From contig CAZYXG010000010.1 in NCBI GenBank assembly GCA_964650885.1, positions 1 through 59,223 of the forward strand: 59,223 nt of DNA. Direction: 5' to 3'. Positions 16,396-25,769 of the stretch are shown piece by piece. The DNA is from JAPLFM01 sp964650885 (GTDB lineage: Bacteria; Bacteroidota; Ignavibacteria; Kapaibacteriales; UBA2268). The notes beneath the pieces were generated by a model, which was not told the DNA's origin, made no database searches, and was given only the letters and a program-made list of their open reading frames with translations. Each line of letters starts with the position of its first letter. The first letter of the stretch is position 1. The position numbers and the translations under genes are program-made.

Positions 16396-16618
16396 TTACA
16401 GTTTTCGATAAACGTCTTTTCTATGTGAAACTTTATAAATTGTAACTAGTTTCTGTTTTTCATCAACAAGGTATAAATTCTAAATTTACCAACTCTGACT
16501 TTATAACCTTACCTATCTTCTATAATTTCAATAAGTTCATGAAAATAATTGTCGCTTTTTCAATTCTTCCCATAATTCTCTTGAAATTATTACTTTATCA
16601 GTCAGTTGTTTCAATCAT
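16396..16618 (-). pseudogene. decayed RelB/RelE-type antitoxin-toxin remnant
   Basis: On the minus strand, ATG 16618 is preceded by AGGAG and begins MIETTD. With single-base shifts the frame continues DKVIISRELWEELKK and then DNYFHELIEIIEDR to a stop, an antitoxin-like sequence. Without the toxin's N-terminal half it then reads GYKVRVGKFRIY and, after one more shift, LVDEKQKLVTIYKVSHRKDV, ending YRKL and TAA at 16396. The last part is characteristic of RelE/ParE toxin C-termini. Several frameshifts and an internal deletion make it non-functional. Between here and truA (16640-16853) I see only AT-rich sequence with promoter-like elements. Confidence 0.7.
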
Positions 16619-16818
16619 ATCTTGCTCCTAAATACATTGCAAATATCAGAATTATTTATGTTAATTTTATTATAAATCCTTAGAAATATAATATAAATTA
16701 ATTTATTTATTGTGCTTTTGTTTTATGAAAGTTTTATAATTAGAGTTTAATCTATCGTAAAAAATCAAATGTTGTTTTTTAGTAATCATTATGTTCGATA
16801 AATGTATCTATTTTTTCT

Positions 16819-16826
16819 TAGTTTTG
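16819..16826 (+). promoter_or_regulatory. candidate -7 element upstream of truA
   Basis: TAGTTTTG matches TAnnTTTG 27 bases before the truA ATG. A second match, TAAGTTTG at 16843-16850, lies only three bases before the ATG and would give a leaderless transcript. Confidence 0.4.
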
Positions 16827-16853
16827 AAGAATTAAAATAATTTAAGTTTGATA

Positions 16854-17615
16854 ATGGCTACTTTAATAATGCAGTTGGAATATGATGGCTCGGCTTATAG
16901 TGGCTGGCAAATTCAAGATAATGCAAAATCTGTGCAGGGTGCTTTAGAAAACGCACTTGAAGTAGTTTGCCGACAAAAGATTTTGGCAGTGGGAGCTGGA
17001 AGAACTGATACAGGTGTGCATGCAGCTGGACAAGTTGCAACTGTAGTCAATTTTGATTGCGACATTCCAAGGGTAAAACTCAAAGATGCTATCAATAGAT
17101 ATTTGCCTTTCGATATTCGATTGAAAAATTACTGGATTGTTGATGAAGATTTTAGTGCCAGATTCGATGCAATTCAACGAGAATACGTTTATAATTTGAA
17201 TTTAAATGGTTCTGTTTTCAAAAGGCAATTTTCGGGATTTGTGAAGTACAGTTTAGATATTGAACAAATGGTAGATTCGGCAGATATTTTTGTTGGTGAG
17301 CATAATTTCACTACTTTTTCTAAAGTTAATTTGAGTACAAAAAGTTATATTTGCGATGTGCTTTATTCCAAATGGACTCAAATTGATGAATGGAACTACC
17401 AATATAAAGTGGTTGCAAATCGCTTCGTCTATGGAATGGTTCGCTCACTTGTGGGTGCAATGATTGATGTTGGCAGAAAACGCAAAACCAAAGAACAATT
17501 GCAAGCAGGGCTTTTGGCTGAAGATAGAATGTTGAATTCTCCTTTTGCCCCTGCCAATGGACTGATACTGAATAAAGTCTATTATAGAGAAAAGTATAAT
17601 TTTTTGAATAAATAA
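16854..17615 (+). CDS. truA: tRNA pseudouridine(38-40) synthase
   Basis: TruA isomerises uridines 38-40 in the anticodon arm of many tRNAs. The 253-residue protein shows LEYDGSAYSGWQIQ at the start and GAGRTDTGVHAAGQV with the catalytic aspartate at residue 52. A C-terminal NRFVYGMVRSLVGAMIDVGR block completes the family signature. I start at ATG 16854; TTG 16848 is also in frame but overlaps a promoter-like element. It begins a run of four same-strand genes (truA, pyrF, DUF2851, hydrolase) with short gaps. Confidence 0.93.
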   Translation: MATLIMQLEYDGSAYSGWQIQDNAKSVQGALENALEVVCRQKILAVGAGRTDTGVHAAGQVATVVNFDCDIPRVKLKDAINRYLPFDIRLKNYWIVDEDFSARFDAIQREYVYNLNLNGSVFKRQFSGFVKYSLDIEQMVDSADIFVGEHNFTTFSKVNLSTKSYICDVLYSKWTQIDEWNYQYKVVANRFVYGMVRSLVGAMIDVGRKRKTKEQLQAGLLAEDRMLNSPFAPANGLILNKVYYREKYNFLNK

Positions 17616-17622
17616 TAATAAA

Positions 17623-18438
17623 ATGATTGCATACGAAAAGTTATTAAGTACGATTTATAAAAAGAAATCGCTATTGTGTGTTGGTTTGGATACTGATATT
17701 GATAAAATTCCAATTCATTTGGGACGAGATTTGGAGGCAATATTAACATTCAATAAAGCAATAATTGATGCAACTAAAAAATATGTTTCAAGCTATAAGA
17801 TTAATTTTGCTTTCTATGAGAAGTATGGACAAGCAGGATTTGAATTACTAAAGGAAACTTTCGACTATATCCCAAAAGATATTTACACTATAGCTGATGC
17901 GAAAAGGGGAGATATAGGCAATACTTCTGAAAGCTATGCCAAATCTATTTTTGAATATTTCAATGCTGATTCTATTACAGTTAGTCCATATATGGGTTCT
18001 GATTCAGTGAAGCCATTTTTGACCTATAAAGATAAAATGGTGTTTTTGCTTTGCCTTACTTCCAATGAGGGCAGCAAGGATTTTCAATACCTGCAAGTAG
18101 ATGGTAAACCACTTTATCAGCGAGTTTTAGCTACAGCACAAACTTGGGCTGGCTCAGAACAGTTGGGTTTTGTAGTTGGTGCAACTCATCCCAAAGAACT
18201 TGAAGAACTTCGAGAATTAGCTCCAGATAATTTCTTTTTAATTCCAGGAATTGGTGCTCAAGGTGGCGATTTAAAAGCAACTATGCTCGCAAATGCTGGA
18301 GCAAACAAATCAAATTTTGGTTTGGTCAACTCTTCCCGTGCTATTATTTATGCTTCTAGTGGTGAAGATTATGCAGAAAAAGCTTCCGAAATGGCAAAGC
18401 AGACATTCAATGAAATAAATGATGTAATCGGCTGGTAG
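17623..18438 (+). CDS. pyrF: orotidine 5'-phosphate decarboxylase (group 2)
   Basis: PyrF converts OMP to UMP in the last step of pyrimidine synthesis. The 271-residue length and the active-site sequence IADAKRGDIGNTS mark the longer group 2 form. LLCVGLDTDIDKIP near the start and FLIPGIGAQGGD near residue 206 are the phosphate- and base-binding segments. It follows truA after seven bases. It is cytoplasmic, and nothing unusual is seen. Confidence 0.93.
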   Translation: MIAYEKLLSTIYKKKSLLCVGLDTDIDKIPIHLGRDLEAILTFNKAIIDATKKYVSSYKINFAFYEKYGQAGFELLKETFDYIPKDIYTIADAKRGDIGNTSESYAKSIFEYFNADSITVSPYMGSDSVKPFLTYKDKMVFLLCLTSNEGSKDFQYLQVDGKPLYQRVLATAQTWAGSEQLGFVVGATHPKELEELRELAPDNFFLIPGIGAQGGDLKATMLANAGANKSNFGLVNSSRAIIYASSGEDYAEKASEMAKQTFNEINDVIGW

Positions 18439-18449
18439 GAATTAACAAA

Positions 18450-19448
18450 ATGAATGAATTAGAATTGCAACCAAAACTTCATTACTATTTGTCAGACCCT
18501 TCAAAGGTTTGGAAAACTGCTAATGGCAAGAGATTACAGGTGCTTTCGCCTGGCAATATTAGCAATAGTGGAGGAGCAGATTTTATAAACATTGCAATTC
18601 TGCTTGATGGACTAATTTATATTGGCGATGCTGAATTTGATTTAGATGCTAAAAATTGGTATTTGCATGGGCATAACGATAATCCAGAATTCAACAAAGT
18701 GATTCTTCATATAATTTGTGGCGGCGAACCAATCACAAATTTAAATACTTTGCAGATTGACTTGAATGAGCTTAAAGATTTCGAGCTACCTGAGATTGAA
18801 AATAAAATTAGTGATTATGAAGAACTGCAACATTTTGCTTTGATTAGATTGATTCGTAAATCGGCTGAATCTCAAAAAGCTATAAATGAGCTGGGTATTG
18901 AAAAGGGTTTTGCAAAAGTCGTAACAGACTTTATTGAGCGATACAATGGACGCAAACGTAGGCCAATTTATTCCGCATTGCAATTGAGCGAGCTAGCTGG
19001 TAAGGTTTCGAGAAGTGATTCTTATAAGTTCTTGGTGAAGGTGATGAACCATTTGGACTTCCCGCTGCACGATGATTTGTTTGAATTGCTAAAAATGCAA
19101 ATAATGAACGAAGGTATAGCTTTACGTAGAGAAATTATATTAAATTGCACTTTGCCAACGGCTATTTGTTTGGCAAATGATAGGAATAGAATTGCCTTAT
19201 TTATGTGGTATTGGGGAACTCCAGCTTTAAGCAAATATGGAATACTTGAAAAACGTTTCCCTGAGCAAAAGCAGAATTACCTTTGGCAGCAGCAGGGAAT
19301 GCTTGAGTATATTAAAGAAGCAGGCAGACGAAGAAACCTAGTAGCAGAAGCTATTTCAGAATATGGATTAACAGAGTTATTGAAATTCTATAAAATTGGT
19401 CGAAGCCATATTGAGCTTTCGGAAAATGAATATGAAGAAGGTGATTAA
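18450..19448 (+). CDS. DUF2851 family protein
   Basis: This 332-residue cytoplasmic protein begins NELELQPKLHYYLSDP. It contains the conserved LSPGNISNSGGADFINIAI, GDAEFDLDAKNWYLHGHNDN and VILHIICGG segments of DUF2851, a family found mainly in Bacteroidota and Chlorobi. Conserved D, E and H residues in the N-terminal third are reminiscent of nuclease-like active sites, but the function is not established. The C-terminal half is helical with many charged residues. It sits 11 bases after pyrF and its stop is followed immediately by the next ATG. Confidence 0.75.
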   Translation: MNELELQPKLHYYLSDPSKVWKTANGKRLQVLSPGNISNSGGADFINIAILLDGLIYIGDAEFDLDAKNWYLHGHNDNPEFNKVILHIICGGEPITNLNTLQIDLNELKDFELPEIENKISDYEELQHFALIRLIRKSAESQKAINELGIEKGFAKVVTDFIERYNGRKRRPIYSALQLSELAGKVSRSDSYKFLVKVMNHLDFPLHDDLFELLKMQIMNEGIALRREIILNCTLPTAICLANDRNRIALFMWYWGTPALSKYGILEKRFPEQKQNYLWQQQGMLEYIKEAGRRRNLVAEAISEYGLTELLKFYKIGRSHIELSENEYEEGD

Positions 19449-20066
19449 ATGAAGATATTATTTACATTGATTTTGATTTTTACCGCTGTAACTTTGAATG
19501 CCAAGAGTTATATGTTCTTTTTGCATAACCGCTTTTTGGAAGAGCAGGGTTTGGAAGGAGTGCATCCTGAATATGGGAAAGTAGAATATAACGAGATACT
19601 GACTAAGTTTAAAAACGCTGGCTTTGAAGTTGTAAGCGAAATCAGACCAAAAGATGCCGATGTACAAGAATATGTGGCAAAAGTATCAGCTCAAATAAAA
19701 GAACTAATAGCATTGGGTGTGAAACCAAGTGATATTATTGTTGTAGGCACATCTAAAGGTGGCTATATTGCTAAAGGTGTATCTGCTTTTTTGAAGAATA
19801 AATACGTAAACTTTGTTTTTATTGGATGCTGCAATCAAGAAGGTAGCACAAATAAAGTGGAATATTATGGCAACATACTTTCAATATATGACATTAGCGA
19901 TGAAATTGGCACTTCTTGCCTTATGAACAAAGAACAATTTCAAAAGAAGAATATGCCACATTCCAAGGAAATCAAGTTAAAAACAGGTTTAAAACATGGA
20001 TTTCTTTTTAAAGCATTGCCAGAATGGATAAAACCTACCATAAATTGGTCAAAATTCCGTCATTGA
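19449..20066 (+). CDS. exported alpha/beta-hydrolase-like protein
   Basis: This 205-residue protein has an N-terminal signal peptide (LFTLILIFTAVTLNA) and an alpha/beta-hydrolase outline. An early strand SYMFFLHNRFLE precedes IIVVGTSKGGYIAKGV, where GTSKG is the nucleophile elbow (GxSxG), then FVFIGCC and a late ISDEIGTS. A histidine near GLKHGFLF could complete the triad. The substrate is unknown. It starts directly at the DUF2851 stop. No strong terminator was seen in the AT-rich gap that follows. Confidence 0.65.
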   Translation: MKILFTLILIFTAVTLNAKSYMFFLHNRFLEEQGLEGVHPEYGKVEYNEILTKFKNAGFEVVSEIRPKDADVQEYVAKVSAQIKELIALGVKPSDIIVVGTSKGGYIAKGVSAFLKNKYVNFVFIGCCNQEGSTNKVEYYGNILSIYDISDEIGTSCLMNKEQFQKKNMPHSKEIKLKTGLKHGFLFKALPEWIKPTINWSKFRH

Positions 20067-20378
20067 AATCTAATGTTAAATAATTAGAAACATTATAAAA
20101 AGTGAGTAGAATCAAGTTATTTGCAATAAATAACTAAAAGTGTATAATTTTATAAATTCAGATAAGTATAGATTCAGCAATTAGTTAAATAATTACGACA
20201 ATATTAATCGGAAATCAATCCCCAAAAATAAAGTTTTTTTTTGATATTAATTTCTATAATTTTGTTAAATGTATTCAGTGTGTAGGTGAAAAGTTAGTTT
20301 TATATTAACTTCCACCAAATATACATACGGATGATAGTTGAAAAAGTTCAGTTGGTAAACTAAAATTAAACCGGCAAA
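20067..20378 (+). promoter_or_regulatory. intergenic promoter region of the act-cox cluster
   Basis: This 312-base AT-rich gap contains no ORF I can support. TAATTTTG at 20257-20264 is an exact TAnnTTTG element. Downstream of it, an imperfect inverted repeat at 20286-20315 (GTGAAAAGTTA facing TAACTTCCAC) could be an operator or a 5'-UTR hairpin. The region must drive the long respiratory cluster because gaps after 20379 are short. Confidence 0.45.
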
Positions 20379-20954
20379 ATGAAAAAAACATTTTTAGACT
20401 ACGCTCTTAAAGTAAGACTGCCAATAACATTGGTGGTGATATTGTCGTCTTTCGCATTGACATTTTATATTTCAAGAGCAGAAAGAGACGGAATTGGTTA
20501 TGCTCCAGAGCAACCAATAAAATTTTCTCACAAGCTTCATGCTGGAACAATGCAAATTGATTGTAAGTACTGCCATAATGGTACTGATAAATCAAGACAT
20601 GCAATGGTACCACCTGCAAGCACTTGTATGAATTGCCATACAATCGCTAGAAAAGATAAGCCAGAGATTAAAAAACTGACTGCTTATTATGAAGCAGGCA
20701 AACCTATTCCTTGGAATAGAATTCACAAAATCCCTGAATTTGCTTATTTCAACCATAGCGTTCACGTAAATAAAAACATTGATTGTAAAAGTTGCCATGG
20801 CGACGTAGCTCAAATGGAAAAAGTTGAGCAAATACACGGTTTCACTATGAACAATTGCTTGAGTTGCCATAGAGCACCGCACGAGAAAATGCCATATTTG
20901 AAAAATGTTGCTGTCAATAAAGGTCCTGAAAACTGTGGCGCTTGTCATAGGTAA
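20379..20954 (+). CDS. actA: alternative complex III subunit A, pentaheme cytochrome c
   Basis: This 191-residue protein has one N-terminal membrane anchor (about residues 14-31) and a periplasmic domain with five CxxCH heme sites, at about 62-66, 83-87, 136-140, 160-164 and 186-190. This is the pentaheme ActA subunit of alternative complex III. The complex oxidises quinol and passes electrons to periplasmic cytochrome c or directly to a terminal oxidase. Additional histidines between the motifs (FSHKLH, YFNHSVHV) are likely sixth ligands. It is the first gene of the respiratory cluster, followed by a 59-residue Tat protein. Confidence 0.93.
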   Translation: MKKTFLDYALKVRLPITLVVILSSFALTFYISRAERDGIGYAPEQPIKFSHKLHAGTMQIDCKYCHNGTDKSRHAMVPPASTCMNCHTIARKDKPEIKKLTAYYEAGKPIPWNRIHKIPEFAYFNHSVHVNKNIDCKSCHGDVAQMEKVEQIHGFTMNNCLSCHRAPHEKMPYLKNVAVNKGPENCGACHR

Positions 20955-20985
20955 TTGATTTACTATCAAAAGGAAGATTTAAGAA

Positions 20986-21165
20986 ATGCAAGAAAATAAA
21001 AACAGAAGAAACTTCTTCTCGAAATTCGGACAAGGTGCAATTGCAACAGCTGTAGCTGCGGTATTGCCAACAAAATTGCTTTCAAAAGCAACAACTACTG
21101 AAATAAAAGACGACAAAAAAATTACAGTATCAATTCACTCATCTGCTGTAAAAAGAACAAATTAA
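20986..21165 (+). CDS. 59-residue protein with twin-arginine-like signal
   Basis: A short frame between actA and actB encodes 59 residues starting MQENKNRRNFFSKFGQGAIA. The NRRNFFSKF sequence followed by an Ala-rich hydrophobic stretch is a Tat-type signal, and the mature part would be only about 25-30 residues (KDDKKITVSIHSSAVKR). An AAGGAAG lies 14 bases upstream of the ATG. I do not recognise a family. It could be a small accessory subunit of alternative complex III, an escort for the TAT-variant ActB, or a remnant. Position and signal make it more likely real than not. Confidence 0.6.
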   Translation: MQENKNRRNFFSKFGQGAIATAVAAVLPTKLLSKATTTEIKDDKKITVSIHSSAVKRTN

Positions 21166-21178
21166 GGTAAATGCCCTA

Positions 21179-24100
21179 ATGAATAATGCCATTAATGAAA
21201 AAGGTAAACTAGATTTACCTGTTCTAAAGCAAGAAAAAAAAGATGAAGGCATCTCTAAATACTGGAGAAGCTTAAACTTTTTAGAAAATGCGAACAGTAA
21301 AGAAGTTAAGAAACTTAAGAAAAACGAGTTTCTTGATGGTGCTAGCGAAGATTTCGATTTGAACTCTATGCCAGAGCCATCTCGCAGGAAATTCTTAGCC
21401 TTAGCTTCTGCTGGTGCAGCATTCGGAGCTGTTGCTTGCACTGATTATAGAGATAAAGGTCAAATAGTTGCTTATAACAAAAAACCTGAATCTATATTGC
21501 CAGGAAGACCTAATTATTATGCTTCTACTTATACTGAAAATGGTATGGGTTGGGGTATTTTGGTTAAAACAAGAGAAGGTCGCCCAATCAAAATTGATGG
21601 GAATCCTGAGCATCCTTTGAATAAAGGGAAAATCAATGCTATAGCACAAGCTAGCATCTTAAATCTTTACGATCCAACTAGATTGAAAACACCTTTGAAG
21701 GTAGCAAACAAAGCTTACACACCTGCTAAATGGCAAGATGTAGATAAAGAAATTACTTCTGCTTTGAATTCTGCTAAATCTAGTGGTAAAGAAATTGTTC
21801 TTCTTACCCACACTTTGACTTCTCCCTCTTTCAATAATTTGATTACCGAATTCACTCAAAAGTATCCAACTGCGAAAGTTGTTTCTTATGAATTGAATAG
21901 TAATGTGAATTATGTGAATGCTTGGAAAGCTTGCTATGGCAATACAAATGTGCCTGTGATTGAATTGAGCAAAGCAAAAATTATTCTTTCTTTGGAATCT
22001 GATTTCTTAGGCACTGAAGGCGATACAGTCTTGAATTCTCAGGAATTTACTGTTAATAGAGATATAGAAAAAGTAGAAAATTTCAATAGATTATATTCTG
22101 TTGAATCAATAATGAGTTCTACTGGCTCTCTTGCTGATTACAGATTTAGATTGACTCCAGAAATGCAGTATGATTTCTTATTGGCATTGATAAATGAAGT
22201 TAGCAAAAAAAGTGGTAAATCTTTAGATTCTACTTCTGCTAGCAAAGTTGCTTCTGCTAAATTGAGTGCATTTGCTGAAAAAAATGGATTTAATGCTAAA
22301 CACTTAGAAGAATTAGTAAATGATTTGGCTCATAACAATGGTAAATCTATTGCTATGGCTGGTAATCATTTGCCAGAAGAAGTTCATATAGCTGTTAATT
22401 TATTGAATGAATTAATCGGTGGCTCTGAACTTTATTCTAAAACACAATCTTATAATAGTTACGGTGCATTGGCAAATGGTAACGATATTGCTAATCTTGC
22501 TAATTCAATGAAATCTGGAAAAGTTGGAGTATTAATTAACTTCGATACTAATCCAGTTTATCACTTTGCTAAAGATAGCGGCTTTGCCGATGCTTTGGGA
22601 AACGTTTCTACTGTTGTAACTATTTCTGAATTTGATAATGAAACAGCTAAAGCTAGCAATTATGTACTACCTGCTACAAACAACTTAGAGTCTTGGGGCG
22701 ATAGTAAAGTAAGAACTGGAATCTATAGCTTGGTTCAACCAGTTATCTCTCCAATTTATCCTGAAAATAGACAAAAAGAAGCAATGATTTTGACTTGGCT
22801 AAATGATGGTAAATTTGATGTTGATGGCTACCATAAATTTTTAAAAGAAAATAGTATCAATAGCTACTATCCAGCATTTGATTTGATGGTAGATGCTGAA
22901 ACTTATTGGAATACTACTCTTCACGATGGATTTATCAGTTTTAAAGAAAGTGCAATCTCTCTTGGAAGCTGGAATTCTAATGCTTTTGCTTCATCGAAAA
23001 ATACTTTGAAGCAACAAGGATTCACAATGTTATTAATTCCAAGTCAATTTTTAGGTGACGGACGTTATGCAAATAATGGTTGGTTGCAAGAATTACCTAA
23101 CACAGTTACGAAAGTAACTTGGGATAATTATGCAATGGTGTCTCCAGCAACTGCAAAAGCACTTAAAATCAGTTATAAAGAATACGACAAATTCCAAGTA
23201 GTAGAATTAACTGCAAATGGATCTACTATTAAATTGCCTGTTTATATTCAAGTTGGTATGGCGGATAACGTTATCGCAACTGAACTTGGCTTTGGTAGAA
23301 CAGTTTGTGGTGAAGTTGGATTGAATGTAGGTCAGAACACAAATTTGTTTTTATCTGCTAAATCATCGACTCCAAATATTGTGTCAGATGTAAAAGTAAC
23401 TTTAACAAATGAAGAATATGAATTAGCTGGTGTTCAAGAGCATAATGCTTTTGATGAACCAAATGCTAAAGTTAAAATTCAAGATTTGCATAAAGAACGT
23501 GAGATTATTAGAGAATTGACTGTAGCAGAATTTGTTGCAAATCCAAGAGCTTTAAAAGAACACGAAAAAGAAATTATATCAATTGTAGATCCAATTAAAT
23601 ACCCTGGTGTTAAATGGGCTATGGCAATTGATTTGAATAAATGTACTGGTTGCAATGCTTGTACTATTTCTTGCAACGTAGAAAATAATATTCCAGTTGT
23701 AGGTAAAGCTCAAGTCGTTAAAGGTAGAGAGATGAGCTGGATTAGAATAGACAGATATTTCTCTGGCTCTCCAAATGCACCTGAAGTAAGTCTTCAACCA
23801 ATGCTTTGCCAACACTGCGATAATGCTCCTTGCGAGAATGTTTGTCCTGTAGTAGCAACTACCCACAGCCCTGATGGTTTGAACCAAATGGCTTATAATA
23901 GATGTGTTGGAACTAGATATTGCTCAAATAACTGTCCTTATAAAGTACGAAGATTTAACTACTTGGATTTCCGTGATGCGGTACAAGATGGTTACTACTA
24001 TAAAGAATCTGTTAATTTAGTTCACAATCCAGAAGTTACTGTTCGTAGCCGAGGGGTGATTGAAAAATGTACTTTCTGTATTCAAAGAACTTCGGAAGCT

Positions 24101-24346
24101 AGACAAATAGCTACTGAAAAAGGATTGCCATTGAAAGGTAGCGATGTGGTAACGGCTTGTCAAGAAGCTTGCCCTACTTCTGCTATTTACTTCGGTGATT
24201 CAAATGAAAAAGAAGGTTTGATTGCAAAATTAAGAGAGCATAACTTAGGTTATCACGTGCTAGAAGAAATTAACGTTAAACCTAACGTAACATATTTAGC
24301 AAAATTAAGAAATGTAAAATCCGAAGGAGAAAAACGTGAGCATTGA
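21179..24346 (+). CDS. actB: alternative complex III subunit B, TAT-variant molybdopterin-oxidoreductase-like iron-sulfur protein
   Basis: This 1055-residue protein begins with about 60 hydrophilic residues, then a Tat motif PSRRKFLALASAGAA (RR at 69-70) and a possible lipobox AVAC (C87). A molybdopterin-oxidoreductase-like domain fills the middle but, as in other ActB proteins, is not expected to hold the cofactor. The C-terminal ferredoxin-like domain (about 810-1010) has the cysteine clusters CTGCNACTISC, CQHCDNAPCENVC, CVGTRYCSNNC, CTFC and CQEAC for Fe-S clusters. It forms the periplasmic electron wire of complex III with ActA. Confidence 0.93.
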   Translation: MNNAINEKGKLDLPVLKQEKKDEGISKYWRSLNFLENANSKEVKKLKKNEFLDGASEDFDLNSMPEPSRRKFLALASAGAAFGAVACTDYRDKGQIVAYNKKPESILPGRPNYYASTYTENGMGWGILVKTREGRPIKIDGNPEHPLNKGKINAIAQASILNLYDPTRLKTPLKVANKAYTPAKWQDVDKEITSALNSAKSSGKEIVLLTHTLTSPSFNNLITEFTQKYPTAKVVSYELNSNVNYVNAWKACYGNTNVPVIELSKAKIILSLESDFLGTEGDTVLNSQEFTVNRDIEKVENFNRLYSVESIMSSTGSLADYRFRLTPEMQYDFLLALINEVSKKSGKSLDSTSASKVASAKLSAFAEKNGFNAKHLEELVNDLAHNNGKSIAMAGNHLPEEVHIAVNLLNELIGGSELYSKTQSYNSYGALANGNDIANLANSMKSGKVGVLINFDTNPVYHFAKDSGFADALGNVSTVVTISEFDNETAKASNYVLPATNNLESWGDSKVRTGIYSLVQPVISPIYPENRQKEAMILTWLNDGKFDVDGYHKFLKENSINSYYPAFDLMVDAETYWNTTLHDGFISFKESAISLGSWNSNAFASSKNTLKQQGFTMLLIPSQFLGDGRYANNGWLQELPNTVTKVTWDNYAMVSPATAKALKISYKEYDKFQVVELTANGSTIKLPVYIQVGMADNVIATELGFGRTVCGEVGLNVGQNTNLFLSAKSSTPNIVSDVKVTLTNEEYELAGVQEHNAFDEPNAKVKIQDLHKEREIIRELTVAEFVANPRALKEHEKEIISIVDPIKYPGVKWAMAIDLNKCTGCNACTISCNVENNIPVVGKAQVVKGREMSWIRIDRYFSGSPNAPEVSLQPMLCQHCDNAPCENVCPVVATTHSPDGLNQMAYNRCVGTRYCSNNCPYKVRRFNYLDFRDAVQDGYYYKESVNLVHNPEVTVRSRGVIEKCTFCIQRTSEARQIATEKGLPLKGSDVVTACQEACPTSAIYFGDSNEKEGLIAKLREHNLGYHVLEEINVKPNVTYLAKLRNVKSEGEKREH

Positions 24347-25769
24347 TTTTTCGGTTGAACCCAAAATTATAGACGGAAAGCGCTCGTTCAAAGAAATGGA
24401 CAATGCGATTCTCGACCCGGTAGATGCCAAGGTAAATGTCAAATATTTAATGGCACTCGGTTTAACTTTGACAATGTTGTTCATTGGTGCAGCTTCTCTT
24501 GGTTGGACATTTTATAAAGGTATTGGAGTTTGGGGTAACAATAATCCTGTTGCTTGGGCATTCGATATTGTGAACTTCGTTTTCTGGATTGGTATTGGTC
24601 ACGCTGGTACATTGATTTCTGCAATCTTATTTTTAATGAGACAAAGATGGAGAAATAGTATAGCGAGATTTGCAGAAGCAATGACAATTTTTGCCGTTAT
24701 TACTGCATTACTGTTTCCTTTGATTCACACTGGTCGTCCTTGGTTGGCAGCAATTTATTTATTGCCATATCCAAATCAACACGCTGTTTGGGTGAATTTT
24801 TATTCTCCTTTACTTTGGGACGTTTTTGCAGTATCTACTTACTTTATTGTATCGTTCATTTTCTGGTATATCGGTTTGATTCCAGATTTTGCAACAATGC
24901 GTGATAGAGCAACAAGTAAAGTTAAAAAAGCAATTTATTCTGGTTTGTCGTTGGGTTGGAGATTCTCTAATCGTCACTGGCAACACTATGAAATGTTATA
25001 TCTAATCTTAGCAGGGTTGTCAACTCCACTAGTACTTTCAGTGCATACAGTCGTATCTTTCGACTTTGCTACTTCGGTGCTTCCTGGCTGGCACACTACT
25101 ATCTTCCCTCCATATTTCGTGGCTGGTGCAGTATTCTCTGGTTTTGCGATGGTGCAAAATGCACTTATTGTGATTAGAAAAGTATTTGATTTGGAAGAAT
25201 TAATTCCAATTAGAACACTTGAGCTAATGAATAAAATTATTATGCTTACTGGTACAATGGTTGGTTATGCTTACGGTATGGAATTCTTTATCGCTTGGTA
25301 TTCAGGAAGTAAAATTGAATTATTCACATTTGTGAATCGTGCATTTGGTCCTTATGCTTGGGCTTATTGGATTATGTTTACTTGTAACGTGGTATCTCCA
25401 CAATTATTCTGGGTTAAGAAATTTAGAACTTCAATTCCTATTATGTTCGTAATCGCAGTATTTGTAAACGTTGGTATGTGGTTTGAAAGATTTGTGATTA
25501 TCGTAACATCTTTGAATAGAGATTTCTTGCCATCAAGCTGGGCTTACTATCGCCCAACAATGATTGACTTTGGATTGTTAATTGGTTCATTTGGATTGTT
25601 CTTTACTTTGGTTCTTTTATTTGCTAAATATGTACCTTCTATTTCGATAGCTGAAATTAAAGCAATTAAAGATGGTGCTCAACCAGACCATCACGTATTG
25701 GAACATGCAAATCACGATGACCAGGGACATTCGCACAATGTTGCAGCTAATCAAGGAGCTAATTCGTAA
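24336..25769 (+). CDS. actC: alternative complex III subunit C, NrfD-like quinol-binding membrane protein
   Basis: This 477-residue integral membrane protein has about ten transmembrane helices and belongs to the NrfD/PsrC family. FWIGIGHAGTLISAILFL and LVLSVHTVVSFDFA are typical quinol-site segments. The C-terminal tail is histidine-rich (DHHVLEHANHDDQGHSH). The start is GTG 24336, supported by AAGGAG at 24325-24330; it overlaps the actB end by 11 bases, so translation is coupled. No alternative ATG exists before residue 21. It is the main quinol-oxidising subunit together with ActF. Confidence 0.92.
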   Translation: MSIDFSVEPKIIDGKRSFKEMDNAILDPVDAKVNVKYLMALGLTLTMLFIGAASLGWTFYKGIGVWGNNNPVAWAFDIVNFVFWIGIGHAGTLISAILFLMRQRWRNSIARFAEAMTIFAVITALLFPLIHTGRPWLAAIYLLPYPNQHAVWVNFYSPLLWDVFAVSTYFIVSFIFWYIGLIPDFATMRDRATSKVKKAIYSGLSLGWRFSNRHWQHYEMLYLILAGLSTPLVLSVHTVVSFDFATSVLPGWHTTIFPPYFVAGAVFSGFAMVQNALIVIRKVFDLEELIPIRTLELMNKIIMLTGTMVGYAYGMEFFIAWYSGSKIELFTFVNRAFGPYAWAYWIMFTCNVVSPQLFWVKKFRTSIPIMFVIAVFVNVGMWFERFVIIVTSLNRDFLPSSWAYYRPTMIDFGLLIGSFGLFFTLVLLFAKYVPSISIAEIKAIKDGAQPDHHVLEHANHDDQGHSHNVAANQGANS

